Assembly (NCBI GenBank): GCA_964488865.1
Contig: CAZAWR010000004.1
Location: 1 to 64,000, forward strand
Source: MWCO01 sp964488865
Lineage (GTDB): Bacteria; Myxococcota_A; Polyangia; Polyangiales; Polyangiaceae
Length of the DNA stretch: 64,000 nt
Reading direction: 5' to 3'
Position 1 is the first letter of the stretch; every line of letters begins with the position of its first letter. The translations under genes were made by a program, and so were the position numbers. The notes beneath the pieces are model-generated. The model saw only the letters and a list, made by a program, of their open reading frames with translations, made no database searches and was not told the DNA's origin. Positions 54,759-63,074 of this stretch are shown in pieces.

Positions 54759-56204
54759 ATGAAGTCGATGTCGAGCGGCTTCGCACTCTCGCTCTCGATG
54801 ATCGTCGGCTGCACGACCGGCTGCAATCTCTGGGTACCTCTGGACGACTTCGGTCAAGGTAGTGATGCTCGAGAGGCAGGCGTTGACGCAAGCCAGGAGG
54901 CTTCCACGGATGCGCCGGATGCGCCTGATGCGCCGGCGGACCAGGATGCAGACGTCGAGGAGACGCAAGCGTGTACGACAGGCTCGTCAGAGGGCTGCTA
55001 CACGGGAGCCCCGGGCACGGCGAACACTGGGCTCTGCCGTGCGGGGACCCGCCGCTGTGAAGGCGGCGTGTGGGGAGCTTGCGAAGGAGAAATCACGCCC
55101 GAACCGGAGTCGTGCGATCTCAAGGACAACGACTGCAACGGCCTGGCCGACGATGCGTTGACGACGCCCTGCTACGCGGGGCCCGCCGGAACAGCCGGCA
55201 CCGGTTTGTGTAGGGCCGGGACACAGACCTGTGTCGCGGGGACCTGGTCCGCCTGCGTCGACGAGGTGTTGCCTGTCGTCGAAGAGTGCAACGGCAGCGA
55301 CGATGACTGTGATGGAGACGTCGACGAGTTCTCGTCGACGCAACCTTGTTACGAAGGACCTGCAGGCACGGTGGGGGTCGGCCTCTGTGAAGCCGGACAA
55401 CGTGTGTGCGAGGCGGGACAGTGGGGGGCGTGCCTCGACCAGATCCTGCCCACGACCGAATCGTGCGATGGGGTGGACAACGACTGCAACGGCGTGGATG
55501 ACGACGAGCCCCCCGACATCAACGAGGGCGTCGCATGCGATCAGCAGTGCTTGAGCACCGTCAACGATGCGGACTGCGACGGGTTGGTCGGGCAAGGATC
55601 CCAGGACTCATGGCCGGGACTCTGCAACCCTCTGGTATTCACGGATCGGTTCGCCATCGCGCCGGCTCCGCCGAAGTGGTTGCTGACCGGCAGCTCGTCA
55701 TCGTCCTGCGGCAAGGTGTTGTTGGAGGCCGACAGCGCATGGATGCTCGCCGCGCTCCCCGCTGCACTCACCTCGCCGAGCTACCTTACGGAGACGAGGG
55801 TGACGCTCGGTCCGCTCCCTTCGGGCACGGTTTGGGGGGTCGGTGTTCGAGCCGCCGCCGTCGGAACCTCTCAGGAGCGCTCGTGTGAGATCTGGATTGC
55901 GTCCGGTACCCAGATCGTCGGCCATCTACGCAGCGTCGTGAAGGGAAACGGTAAGGAAGACGGGTTTTACGACAACACCTTCCAGATCGATGTCAGTGAG
56001 GGCAAGACGTACATTCTTCAGACATTCGGGACGCTCGAGACCCATCGGTGTCGTCTGTTGAGCGGGTCGGGTCTCAGCGCCCTGGTCGATGCCAACTTGC
56101 CGCCAGGGTTCGTTACCCTCACGTCGAATCCGGGCACGGTCGGCATCTACACCCGCGGTCGGGCCGCCACGTTCGACTACCTGCGCATCTTCCAGACACC
56201 GTGA
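54759..56204 (+). CDS. MopE-like lipoprotein, paralogue of the preceding gene
   Basis: A 481-aa protein with the same order as its neighbour: lipoprotein signal (CTTGC), Asp/Ala linker, four Cys-rich units with acidic loops (DLKDNDCNG, NGSDDDCDG, DGVDNDCNG) introduced by CYTGAPGT, then the same C-terminal beta domain (ending TFDYLRIFQTP). One unit fewer than the upstream copy. ATG at 54759 is preceded by GGAG. The 76-base gap suggests a shared transcript. Confidence 0.85.
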   Translation: MKSMSSGFALSLSMIVGCTTGCNLWVPLDDFGQGSDAREAGVDASQEASTDAPDAPDAPADQDADVEETQACTTGSSEGCYTGAPGTANTGLCRAGTRRCEGGVWGACEGEITPEPESCDLKDNDCNGLADDALTTPCYAGPAGTAGTGLCRAGTQTCVAGTWSACVDEVLPVVEECNGSDDDCDGDVDEFSSTQPCYEGPAGTVGVGLCEAGQRVCEAGQWGACLDQILPTTESCDGVDNDCNGVDDDEPPDINEGVACDQQCLSTVNDADCDGLVGQGSQDSWPGLCNPLVFTDRFAIAPAPPKWLLTGSSSSSCGKVLLEADSAWMLAALPAALTSPSYLTETRVTLGPLPSGTVWGVGVRAAAVGTSQERSCEIWIASGTQIVGHLRSVVKGNGKEDGFYDNTFQIDVSEGKTYILQTFGTLETHRCRLLSGSGLSALVDANLPPGFVTLTSNPGTVGIYTRGRAATFDYLRIFQTP

Positions 56205-56317
56205 CGGTTGCCATGGAGCCCGGGTTGTCGGTCCGACACGATTGCCGTACGCTGTCAACCCATGGAACGTGATGCCGCGCGTTCGACACGTGCGGACATC
56301 CCCCAACTGCGTCCGCC

Positions 56318-57811
56318 ATGACCCAAAGCCATTCCCTGAAGATGCCGCACGCGGTGATCGGTCGGTATGTGCTCTATGGGCAGATCGCATCGGGCGGCAT
56401 GGCGACCGTGCACTATGGCCGACTGGTCGGGGAGGTCGGGTTCTCGCGAACCGTGGCGATCAAGCGCATGCACCCCCATTGCGCCGCGGATCCCGATTTC
56501 GCTTCGATGTTCATCGATGAGGCCAGGCTCGCCGCGCCCATCCGGCACCCCAACGTGGTTCCGATCCTGGATGTCGTCACGACCGGCGGGGAGCTGTCGC
56601 TCGTGATGGACTACATTCAAGGGGAAACGTTGTCTTGGCTGTTTCGGAGGGCCCGGAAACTCGAAAAGCCGATTCCGGTCAGCGTCGTCGGGTCGATCAT
56701 CGTCGGGGTACTCGAGGGACTGCACGCCGCCCACGAGGCCGTCAGCGAAGCCGGAGCTCCGCTGGGCATCGTCCACCGCGACGTCTCTCCTCAGAACATC
56801 ATGGTCGGGGTCGACGGCATCTCGCGCGTCCTGGACTTCGGCATCGCGAAGGCCTCGGTCCGACTTCACTCGACCAAGGATGGGAGGCTCAAGGGCAAGC
56901 TGCAGTACATGGCGCCCGAGCAGATCCGCAGCGGCCCCGTGGACCGCCGCGCCGACATTTACGCGGTGAGTGTCGTGCTGTGGGAGGCGTTGGCCGGCAG
57001 ACAGTTGTTCGACGCGGAGAATGAGGCAGCCATCATGTGCAAGGTGCTCGGAGGCGAAGCGCCTCGTCTTCGGAGCATCGACGCTTCCATTCCGGAAACG
57101 ATCGAGAGGATCGTCGAGCGGGGGTTGGTACTCAGCCCGGACGATCGCTTTCAGAGCGCGCAGGAGATGGCCATCGCGATCGAACGTTCCGTGTCGCTCG
57201 CGTCCGCACGCGAAGTCGGGCAGTGGGTTCAAACCTTGGCGTCGAAGACGCTTGCCAAGCGGTCGAGCGAGGTGGCGGAGATCGAGAGTGTGTCGACGAA
57301 CATCCGGGACTTCTTCCCACGTATGTCCAGTGAACCCGGGGAGTTGATCTCGGACGCAAGCATCGAGTTGGTCTCCCGTCCGGCCCCCGTGGTCGAGTCG
57401 GACGCGTTGCCGCCCCCACGATCCCGCCGTGGGCTCTGGATCGCCATCGGTGCCGCGCTGCTGCTGGGTGCCCTGGGAGCTGCTGCCGTGGTTGCAGCAG
57501 GGACCGGTTCGGAAGGCGGGGTCGAGCCCGGGGCAGCCGTGTCGGCCCCATCTCCCGGCCCCCCGCGCGAGGGTGCCGTCCCGTCGGCCAGCAAGGAGTT
57601 ACCGGTGGTTTCCGACCCGGACTCGAGCTCCCTTCCCACGCCGTCCGCGACAAGCGACCCAGTCCCCCCAACGCGGCGTCCTCCGAGAACGGGTCGACCG
57701 CCGGAGCCCACGACTCCTGCCGTGAAGCCGCCGCAGACCAAGGCCAACTGCAACCCTCCCTACACCATCGATGCCGAAGGATTCCGTGTACCCAAACCCG
57801 ATTGCCTCTAG
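56318..57811 (+). CDS. Membrane Ser/Thr protein kinase
   Basis: A 497-aa Hanks kinase. Gly-rich loop ASGGMATV at 24-31, Lys49, catalytic loop HRDVSPQN from 153 (Val-Ser in place of the usual Leu/Ile-Lys, common in myxobacterial kinases), DFG at 173-175, APEQIRSG. A transmembrane helix spans about 373-396, then a Pro/Ser/Thr-rich outer tail. The next gene starts within its last 41 bases, so they are coupled, as in the operon at 38.3-41.1 kb. Confidence 0.9.
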   Translation: MTQSHSLKMPHAVIGRYVLYGQIASGGMATVHYGRLVGEVGFSRTVAIKRMHPHCAADPDFASMFIDEARLAAPIRHPNVVPILDVVTTGGELSLVMDYIQGETLSWLFRRARKLEKPIPVSVVGSIIVGVLEGLHAAHEAVSEAGAPLGIVHRDVSPQNIMVGVDGISRVLDFGIAKASVRLHSTKDGRLKGKLQYMAPEQIRSGPVDRRADIYAVSVVLWEALAGRQLFDAENEAAIMCKVLGGEAPRLRSIDASIPETIERIVERGLVLSPDDRFQSAQEMAIAIERSVSLASAREVGQWVQTLASKTLAKRSSEVAEIESVSTNIRDFFPRMSSEPGELISDASIELVSRPAPVVESDALPPPRSRRGLWIAIGAALLLGALGAAAVVAAGTGSEGGVEPGAAVSAPSPGPPREGAVPSASKELPVVSDPDSSSLPTPSATSDPVPPTRRPPRTGRPPEPTTPAVKPPQTKANCNPPYTIDAEGFRVPKPDCL

Positions 57812-58682
57812 CCGCTCTTCGCGCGGAACGCTCGGCATCTTCAAGCGCTGCAGATGCGGAATGGTCGTTTCCTCGGTCCTCGCCTTCGCCACCGTTCCGG
57901 GGACCACCTTCGCAGACGAGAAAGCCGATTGTGTCGAAGCGTACAGCCTGGCCCAGCGTCTGCGCCGGGACGAAAAGTTGATCGGCGCGAAGCGCGCGTT
58001 GATGACGTGCTCGCGCGTGGTCTGTCCCTCCGTGATCAAGTCCGATTGCGTTCCGTGGCTCGACGAGGTCGAGGCTGCTCTGCCGACGGTGGTGTTCGGA
58101 GCGAGCAGCGTGGGCGACGGGGATCTCGTCGATGTCAGGGTTCTCGTGGACGGCGAACTGTTCACGGACAAGCTCGACGGCAAGTCCCAACCGATCGACC
58201 CGGGCGTTCATGTCGTCCGCTTCGAGACCAGCGGCCATCCGGCCGTGGAGCAGCGCGTGGTGATTCGAACCGGGCAGAAGAACCGCGAGGTTGCCGTGGT
58301 GTTCGGCGAGTCCGAGGCGCCGGGCGATGTCAAACCGGTCGAACCTTCGAGCGCGCCTACCGAACGGCCGGTCCCCTGGACCGTATTCGCCGCAGGGGGT
58401 GCCGGGCTCGTAGGCTGGGCCGGTCTCACGTACTTCGGCCTCACTTTTCAGGGGAAAGTCAACGAACTGGAGAAGTGCGACCCTGATTGTCCACAGTCAC
58501 AAATCGATGAGGCCAAAACGCCGCGCAACCTGGCGATGGCTTCGCTCGGGCTTGGCATCGTCGGAACCGGCGTCGCTTCCTACCTGTTCTTCACCAGGCC
58601 CGAACAACCGGTGCCCAACGCGACCGTCAGCGTCATGCCCGACAGCCACGGCGTGTGGGTCACTTGGCACCAGGCATTCTGA
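57771..58682 (+). CDS. PEGA-like two-helix membrane protein, kinase partner
   Basis: A protein of up to 303 aa. A signal sequence (VVSSVLAFATVPGTTFA) is followed by a Cys-containing helical part, a PEGA-like stretch (IDPGVHVVRFETSGHPAVEQ), and two membrane helices (about 203-222 and 255-277) separated by a charged loop with CDPDC. Same plan as the protein at 38327-39319. Start unsure: ATG 57771 overlaps the kinase; ATG 57861 lies right before the signal core. Likely an envelope partner of the kinase. Confidence 0.65.
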   Translation: MPKDSVYPNPIASSRSSRGTLGIFKRCRCGMVVSSVLAFATVPGTTFADEKADCVEAYSLAQRLRRDEKLIGAKRALMTCSRVVCPSVIKSDCVPWLDEVEAALPTVVFGASSVGDGDLVDVRVLVDGELFTDKLDGKSQPIDPGVHVVRFETSGHPAVEQRVVIRTGQKNREVAVVFGESEAPGDVKPVEPSSAPTERPVPWTVFAAGGAGLVGWAGLTYFGLTFQGKVNELEKCDPDCPQSQIDEAKTPRNLAMASLGLGIVGTGVASYLFFTRPEQPVPNATVSVMPDSHGVWVTWHQAF

Positions 58683-58729
58683 TCGCGACGAGTTGACGTC
58701 GGATCGATCCGATTTTCGTGGAGACCGCG

Positions 58730-59371
58730 CTAATCTCGCGGCGGCCCTCGATGCTCAGGAAGCGCCCGCCCTTCGGATCGCTGCCGGCTGACGCTGAGCT
58801 GTGAGGGCCCGAGCACGACCAGGGTCGGGCGGCCCGCCGGGCGCCACTCGGCATCGAGGGCCGCCCAGCTGCGAACCTTCGCCCCACTCGCAGGATCAAT
58901 CGTCAAGAATAGCCCGTCGTCCGGATGCGCCCCGACGACAACCTCGTAATGACTCTTCACTTCGTTCGGACCGTACGGCAACAAGAGCCCGAGGATCACC
59001 GGTCGGCCCGCACGCAACTCGTAGACGACGGTGTCGCGGTCGCCCGCGATGGCGAACGCAGCGAGGCCGTGAGCGCGCGCGGCGTCTCGGAGATCTCCGA
59101 GACGGGTGCCCTGCGGTGTCGACTCGGGCAATGCTGAGTGGGCGGCATCGACAGAGAGCGGTAGGTGCCAACGGCCTGCGACCATGGCGAGTGAGGCCGC
59201 CCCGCAGTCATACTCGCCTTGCTGACGCAGCACCGGGGTCGGCGCGGCGGAAACCCAGCCGGGACCGCTCGTGAGCGTGGCTGGATCGACCGACCGCGCG
59301 CCTCCGCTGTAGGCCGCGCACCCGGTGAGGCCCACGAGCGCCAACGCCGCGCAGGTGGGGCGCCCGTTCAC
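58730..59371 (-). CDS. C39-like cysteine peptidase lipoprotein (PA2778-like)
   Basis: A 213-aa lipoprotein (lipobox GLTGC) with a papain-like C39 fold: catalytic Cys in GEYDCGAASLAMV, His in SHYEVVVG, Asp in IDPASG. Its ATG overlaps the stop of the small membrane protein gene upstream (ATGA). This pairing matches the PA2778 peptidase and PA2779 partner of Pseudomonas. Substrate unknown; the frame runs convergent with the PEGA-like gene. Confidence 0.8.
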   Translation of the reverse strand: MNGRPTCAALALVGLTGCAAYSGGARSVDPATLTSGPGWVSAAPTPVLRQQGEYDCGAASLAMVAGRWHLPLSVDAAHSALPESTPQGTRLGDLRDAARAHGLAAFAIAGDRDTVVYELRAGRPVILGLLLPYGPNEVKSHYEVVVGAHPDDGLFLTIDPASGAKVRSWAALDAEWRPAGRPTLVVLGPSQLSVSRQRSEGRALPEHRGPPRD

Positions 59372-59661
59372 AGCAGGACCACCAGAAGCACGATCAACAG
59401 GACCACCGCGACGGTACCACCACCGATGACGAGGACACTACCGCCCTTGAACTCAGCCGCAGCCTTGTCTTTGGCTTCTCGATCAGCGTATTGCTCGAAG
59501 TCCGATTCCAGGCGGGAGGCGGACGACGCGGTTGTGGGCGCGGGAGCGGAGGCGCGCACAGAACTGGCGTGCCCCGCAGCTTCTGGCTGCGCGAATGCGG
59601 CACCCGACGGCGCTCCCAACAGAGCGGCCGCCACGAGTAGCGTGAAGAGTCGAGGGGTCAT
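59368..59661 (-). CDS. Small exported membrane protein (PA2779-like)
   Basis: A 97-aa protein: signal peptide (LLVAAALLGAPSGAAFA), a short charged helix (FEQYADREAKDKAAAEF), and a C-terminal membrane helix of pure Val/Leu/Ile ending at the last residue. ATG at 59661 has AAAGG eight bases upstream. Its position before a C39 peptidase and its build resemble the PA2779 family; it may hold or be processed by that peptidase. Confidence 0.7.
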   Translation of the reverse strand: MTPRLFTLLVAAALLGAPSGAAFAQPEAAGHASSVRASAPAPTTASSASRLESDFEQYADREAKDKAAAEFKGGSVLVIGGGTVAVVLLIVLLVVLL

Positions 59662-60339
59662 GATTCTAACCTTTCGCGATTGCATGGTCGCCAAGGACGC
59701 GCCGATACACCGTCGATGGAGGAAGTGACTCGGTGCCTCGAGCGCCCGGCTCGCAGAGTTCTCCGACGTCTCGCGCTCACGCGCTCAGACCCTCCAGGAC
59801 TTGGCTCTGCTCCCTAAGGGAACTGTGCAGCATTCGGGCCACGGGCGCGGGGGGCATTGGCGCTGGTCCCCAATCAAGCGCTGTTCGAAGAACAGTGCTC
59901 GAGTGGGGACTATCCGAGCCGAAGGCGAGGCGTTTTGGGGTGAGCCGCGGTGAGCGCGGCGAGGGGGCTTTTCGAAAGCCCCCTAAGAATGACCTAGACC
60001 CAAAGCAGCGCGGAGCGCTTGATTTGGGTCTAGTGGCTCCGCCAAGGATGTTCTCGAAAACCCCACGCGCTCATTCAATGTGACAAGCGACAACCATCAA
60101 TTTGAACCAGTGGACGGCGGCTAGCATGGCTAGCATCGCTGGCCGGAGTCCACGTAGGACCAAGAGCACGGACGGACATCGGTCCGGCCGCGCGCATGGA
60201 ACGTGCTTCGGGAGAGCGCCATCGGTCCCATTTCGGTCCGGGGGTCGCGGCACGATAGGCGGACTTCGACGTGAGGCAGTGGGGGACAGAGGCGTTGCCC
60301 GCGGGGATTCGCGGGAGGTTCTGCAAACGGCCAGGGTTT
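59662..60339. other. Non-coding region with structured element
   Basis: About 680 bases without a credible gene. The centre (59866-60044) is a run of strong hairpins, described separately. The rest has no convincing start-plus-ribosome-site combination; the frames crossing the hairpins have biased, repetitive translations. Confidence 0.6.
59866..60044. ncRNA. Candidate structured RNA or palindromic element, five hairpins
   Basis: Hairpin 1: GTCCCCA (59866-59872) pairs with TGGGGAC (59904-59910), enclosing a 10-bp stem 59877-59886/59890-59899 capped by GAA. Hairpin 2: GCCGCG/CGCGGC (59944-59960). Hairpin 3: GGGGGCTTT/AAAGCCCCC (59963-59983) with a 3-base loop. Hairpin 4: CTAGACCCAAA/TTTGGGTCTAG (59994-60033) enclosing AGCGC/GCGCT. 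Hairpin 5: TGGC/GCCA (60034-60044). One GT pair in hairpin 1 is allowed on RNA of the plus strand. Strand and function unknown; no reverse transcriptase nearby. Confidence 0.5.
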
Positions 60340-60651
60340 TCAGGCAGCGCGGAAACGGGCGAGGACGGGGACGCCCGCGGCGTCACAGTCGCTTGCCAGA
60401 TCATCGGCGAGGGGGACTCGCCCGACGGAAGGCACGAACAACTGAATCTCACGCGCTGCCGCATGCACCTCGATGTCGGTGGGGACGGCGCCGGCGGAGG
60501 GGTGGATGCGACATCGAGCCTTTGCAATGCGGTGAGCGGCGAGGGCAAGGCTTCCAGCCTCGTCGAGGAGCAAGCCGTACAGCTTTGGTTCCTCACGGAG
60601 GCGGGTCAACCATTCATTGGGGCGCTCGGTTTCGTCTTTGTATCGCTTCAT
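60340..60651 (-). CDS. Small hypothetical protein
   Basis: A 103-aa soluble protein, not recognised. The N-terminal half is charged and helical (KRYKDETERPNEWLTRLREE), the rest mixed, with no Cys cluster or membrane segment. GGAG lies seven bases before the ATG at 60651, which makes it more likely real than the other frames here. It stands alone upstream of the non-coding hairpin region. Confidence 0.5.
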   Translation of the reverse strand: MKRYKDETERPNEWLTRLREEPKLYGLLLDEAGSLALAAHRIAKARCRIHPSAGAVPTDIEVHAAAREIQLFVPSVGRVPLADDLASDCDAAGVPVLARFRAA

Positions 60652-60899
60652 CGTTCTGCTCCGATGTTCACGAACGACGCAAGTCTCATGCCGCCTCGGT
60701 TCGTGCGCCCATGGCGGATGAGACAGACAGCACAACTACGCCGTACGTGCCTCCGCGCCCGTCGCGTGACCGCTCGGCAAGGTCTCTGGCTGCAGTCGAG
60801 AGTCGATAGCACGGGCCATTGGGCTTCGAGGCCCTGGCCTTCACCGCACGCACGATCGCAAAGACGGCAACGGCCGCCAGGAACGCGAAGAATGAAGGG

Positions 60900-63074
60900 C
60901 TATCCGTGGAACTTCTTGTTGTCCTTCGCCATCTCGACGAGGACGGGGGCGGGCTCCCAGCGAGCGCCGAACCGCTCGTGATACCCCTCGATGCGACGCA
61001 GGACCTCGGACGCACCCACGGAGTCGACGTAGCGGAAGGGGCCGCCGCGGAAGGGCGGGAACCCGAGGCCGAAGATCGCCCCGATGTCCCCGTCCCGCGC
61101 GCTGCGCAGGATGCCGTCGCCGAAGCACCGGAGCGCCTCGTTGACAAACTGCAGCGAGCAGCGCATCTGAATCTCCTCCGCCGGCAAGGTCTTGCTCGGG
61201 TCGATGCCCAGCACCTCGTACACGCTCTTGTCGACGTGCTTGCCCTTGCCCTTCTTCTTCGCCGCCTCGCCGTACAGGTAGAAGCCCTTCTCGTTCTTGC
61301 GTCCCTTGCGGTCGTCCGCGACGAGCTTGGCCATCGTGTCCGGCGGGTTCATCCGCTCGCCGAAGGCTTCCACCATGATCGGCCCCACGTGCGCGGCGAT
61401 GTCGATACCGACCTCGTCGAGCAACGTGATCGGCCCCACAGGCCAGCCCCACCGCTTCATGGCGCCGTCGATCTGCTCGATGGCGACCCCCTCGGCGAGG
61501 AGGAACGCGGCCTCGTTCATCAGCGGGCCGAGGATGCGGCTCGTGTAAAAGCCCACGCCGTCGTTCACCACGATGACGGTCTTTCCCTGCTTCTTGCCGA
61601 GAGCGACGGCAGTGGCCGTTACCCAGGGGGCGGTCTGGGCGGTGGTGATGACCTCGAGCAAGGGCATCTTGTGGACGGGGCTGAAGTAGTGCATCCCCAC
61701 CACGAGCTCGGGACGCTTGGCGCCAGCGGCGATCTTGGTGATCGGGAGCGACGACGTGTTGGAGGCGAAGATGGTGTTGGGGCCGCAGGCCTCTTCGACC
61801 TGGGCGAGGACCTTGTGCTTGAGCTCGAGGTTCTCGAACACGGCCTCGATCATGACGTCGGTGTCGCCGAAGCCGATGTAGTCGACGGTGCCGGAGAACA
61901 AGGCGGACTTGCGGAGCCGCTCGAACTTGGTGATCTGGCGCCTCTTCAGGCGCTCGGCGAAGATGTCGTTGACGTACTTGTAGCCCCTGGCGAGGCCATC
62001 GAGGTTGATCTCCTTGAGGCGGATCGGCAGGTTGGCGTTCTGCGTCGTGACGTAGCAGATGCCGCCGCCCATCAGACCGCCACCGAGCATGCCGACACGG
62101 TGGATTTCTCGGGGTTTGACCTCCGCATCGTCCACGCCGGCGTCCTTCTTGAGGGCCGTGACGGCGTTGAAGATGCCGATGAGCTGGCGAGAGGTCTCGC
62201 TCATGACGAGCTCGCCGAAGTAGCGGGCCTCGAGCTCGGAGGAGGCCTCGAAGCCCTTGTCCGCGTAGGTCTCGAGCACGTCGATGATGCGTTCCGTGGC
62301 AGGGTAGTGACCGTAGGTCTTCTTTTGGGTCATCTCCCGTACCTTGCCGAACAGCACCTTGCGGCCCACGGGGTTGCGCTCGAGTGCGAGGGTGGTCAGC
62401 CCCTTGGCGTCGAAGGTGAGCTTGCCCGGCTTGGCCTTGCGCGGCCCCTTCTTCGCGAGCTCCAGCGCGAGCTTGCTCGCGACCTCCACCAAGGCACTCT
62501 TGCGCACCACCTCGGCCGCCACGCCCAGCTTCTTCGCCTTGCTAGGACGCATGTTCTTGCCCGTCAGACCGAAGTCCAGGGCCGCCTGCAACCCGACCAG
62601 ACGCGCGAGGCGCTGCAAGCCGTTGCTGCCAGGCAATAGGCCAAGCTGCACCTCGGGGAACGCAAGGACGGTCTTCTTGTCGTCGGACAGCACGCGGGCA
62701 TGACAGGCAAGGGCGAGCTCGAACCCGCCGCCGAGAGCCGAGCCGTTGATCGCCGCCACGATGGGCTTCTCGAGCTGCTCCAGACGCAGGAAGCCGCGCT
62801 GTCCGATCCGGGACAGTGCCTCCGCATCTGCCGCCGTCTTGCACGCCTTGAGCATGTCGATGTTCGCCCCCGCGATCCAGGTGTCCGCTTTGCCGGACAC
62901 GATGATCGCCGCCTTGACCGACGGGTCCCCGTCGAGCTTGGCGATGAGCGACTCGAACTCCTCGGCGAAGGAGGCTTGCAGGGTGTTGACCGATTCACCC
63001 GGGACGTCGAACGTGATCACCGCCACGCCGTCGGGACGCAGCTCGAAGGAAAGGGTCTTCATGTTGTCGTTCAT
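60900..63074 (-). CDS. fadJ: Fatty-acid oxidation complex alpha subunit
   Basis: A 724-aa multifunctional enzyme of beta-oxidation: enoyl-CoA hydratase at about 1-200 (oxyanion GSALGGGFELALAC, catalytic Glu in FPEVQLGLLPG) and 3-hydroxyacyl-CoA dehydrogenase at about 325-720 (NAD site GMLGGGLMGGGI, then SNTSSLPI and GMHYFSPVHKMPL). Length fits FadJ/FadB. Its ATG and the thiolase stop form TGATG, so the two subunits are translated together. Confidence 0.93.
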   Translation of the reverse strand: MNDNMKTLSFELRPDGVAVITFDVPGESVNTLQASFAEEFESLIAKLDGDPSVKAAIIVSGKADTWIAGANIDMLKACKTAADAEALSRIGQRGFLRLEQLEKPIVAAINGSALGGGFELALACHARVLSDDKKTVLAFPEVQLGLLPGSNGLQRLARLVGLQAALDFGLTGKNMRPSKAKKLGVAAEVVRKSALVEVASKLALELAKKGPRKAKPGKLTFDAKGLTTLALERNPVGRKVLFGKVREMTQKKTYGHYPATERIIDVLETYADKGFEASSELEARYFGELVMSETSRQLIGIFNAVTALKKDAGVDDAEVKPREIHRVGMLGGGLMGGGICYVTTQNANLPIRLKEINLDGLARGYKYVNDIFAERLKRRQITKFERLRKSALFSGTVDYIGFGDTDVMIEAVFENLELKHKVLAQVEEACGPNTIFASNTSSLPITKIAAGAKRPELVVGMHYFSPVHKMPLLEVITTAQTAPWVTATAVALGKKQGKTVIVVNDGVGFYTSRILGPLMNEAAFLLAEGVAIEQIDGAMKRWGWPVGPITLLDEVGIDIAAHVGPIMVEAFGERMNPPDTMAKLVADDRKGRKNEKGFYLYGEAAKKKGKGKHVDKSVYEVLGIDPSKTLPAEEIQMRCSLQFVNEALRCFGDGILRSARDGDIGAIFGLGFPPFRGGPFRYVDSVGASEVLRRIEGYHERFGARWEPAPVLVEMAKDNKKFHG

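Noticed and set aside
59866..60044. Retron msr-msd
   Set aside because: Hairpins are suggestive but there is no reverse transcriptase gene anywhere in the window.
60819..62639. 606-codon plus-strand frame opposite fadJ
   Set aside because: Antisense shadow with Leu/Asp/Val/Gly-biased sequence and no motifs; fadJ motifs are intact on the other strand.
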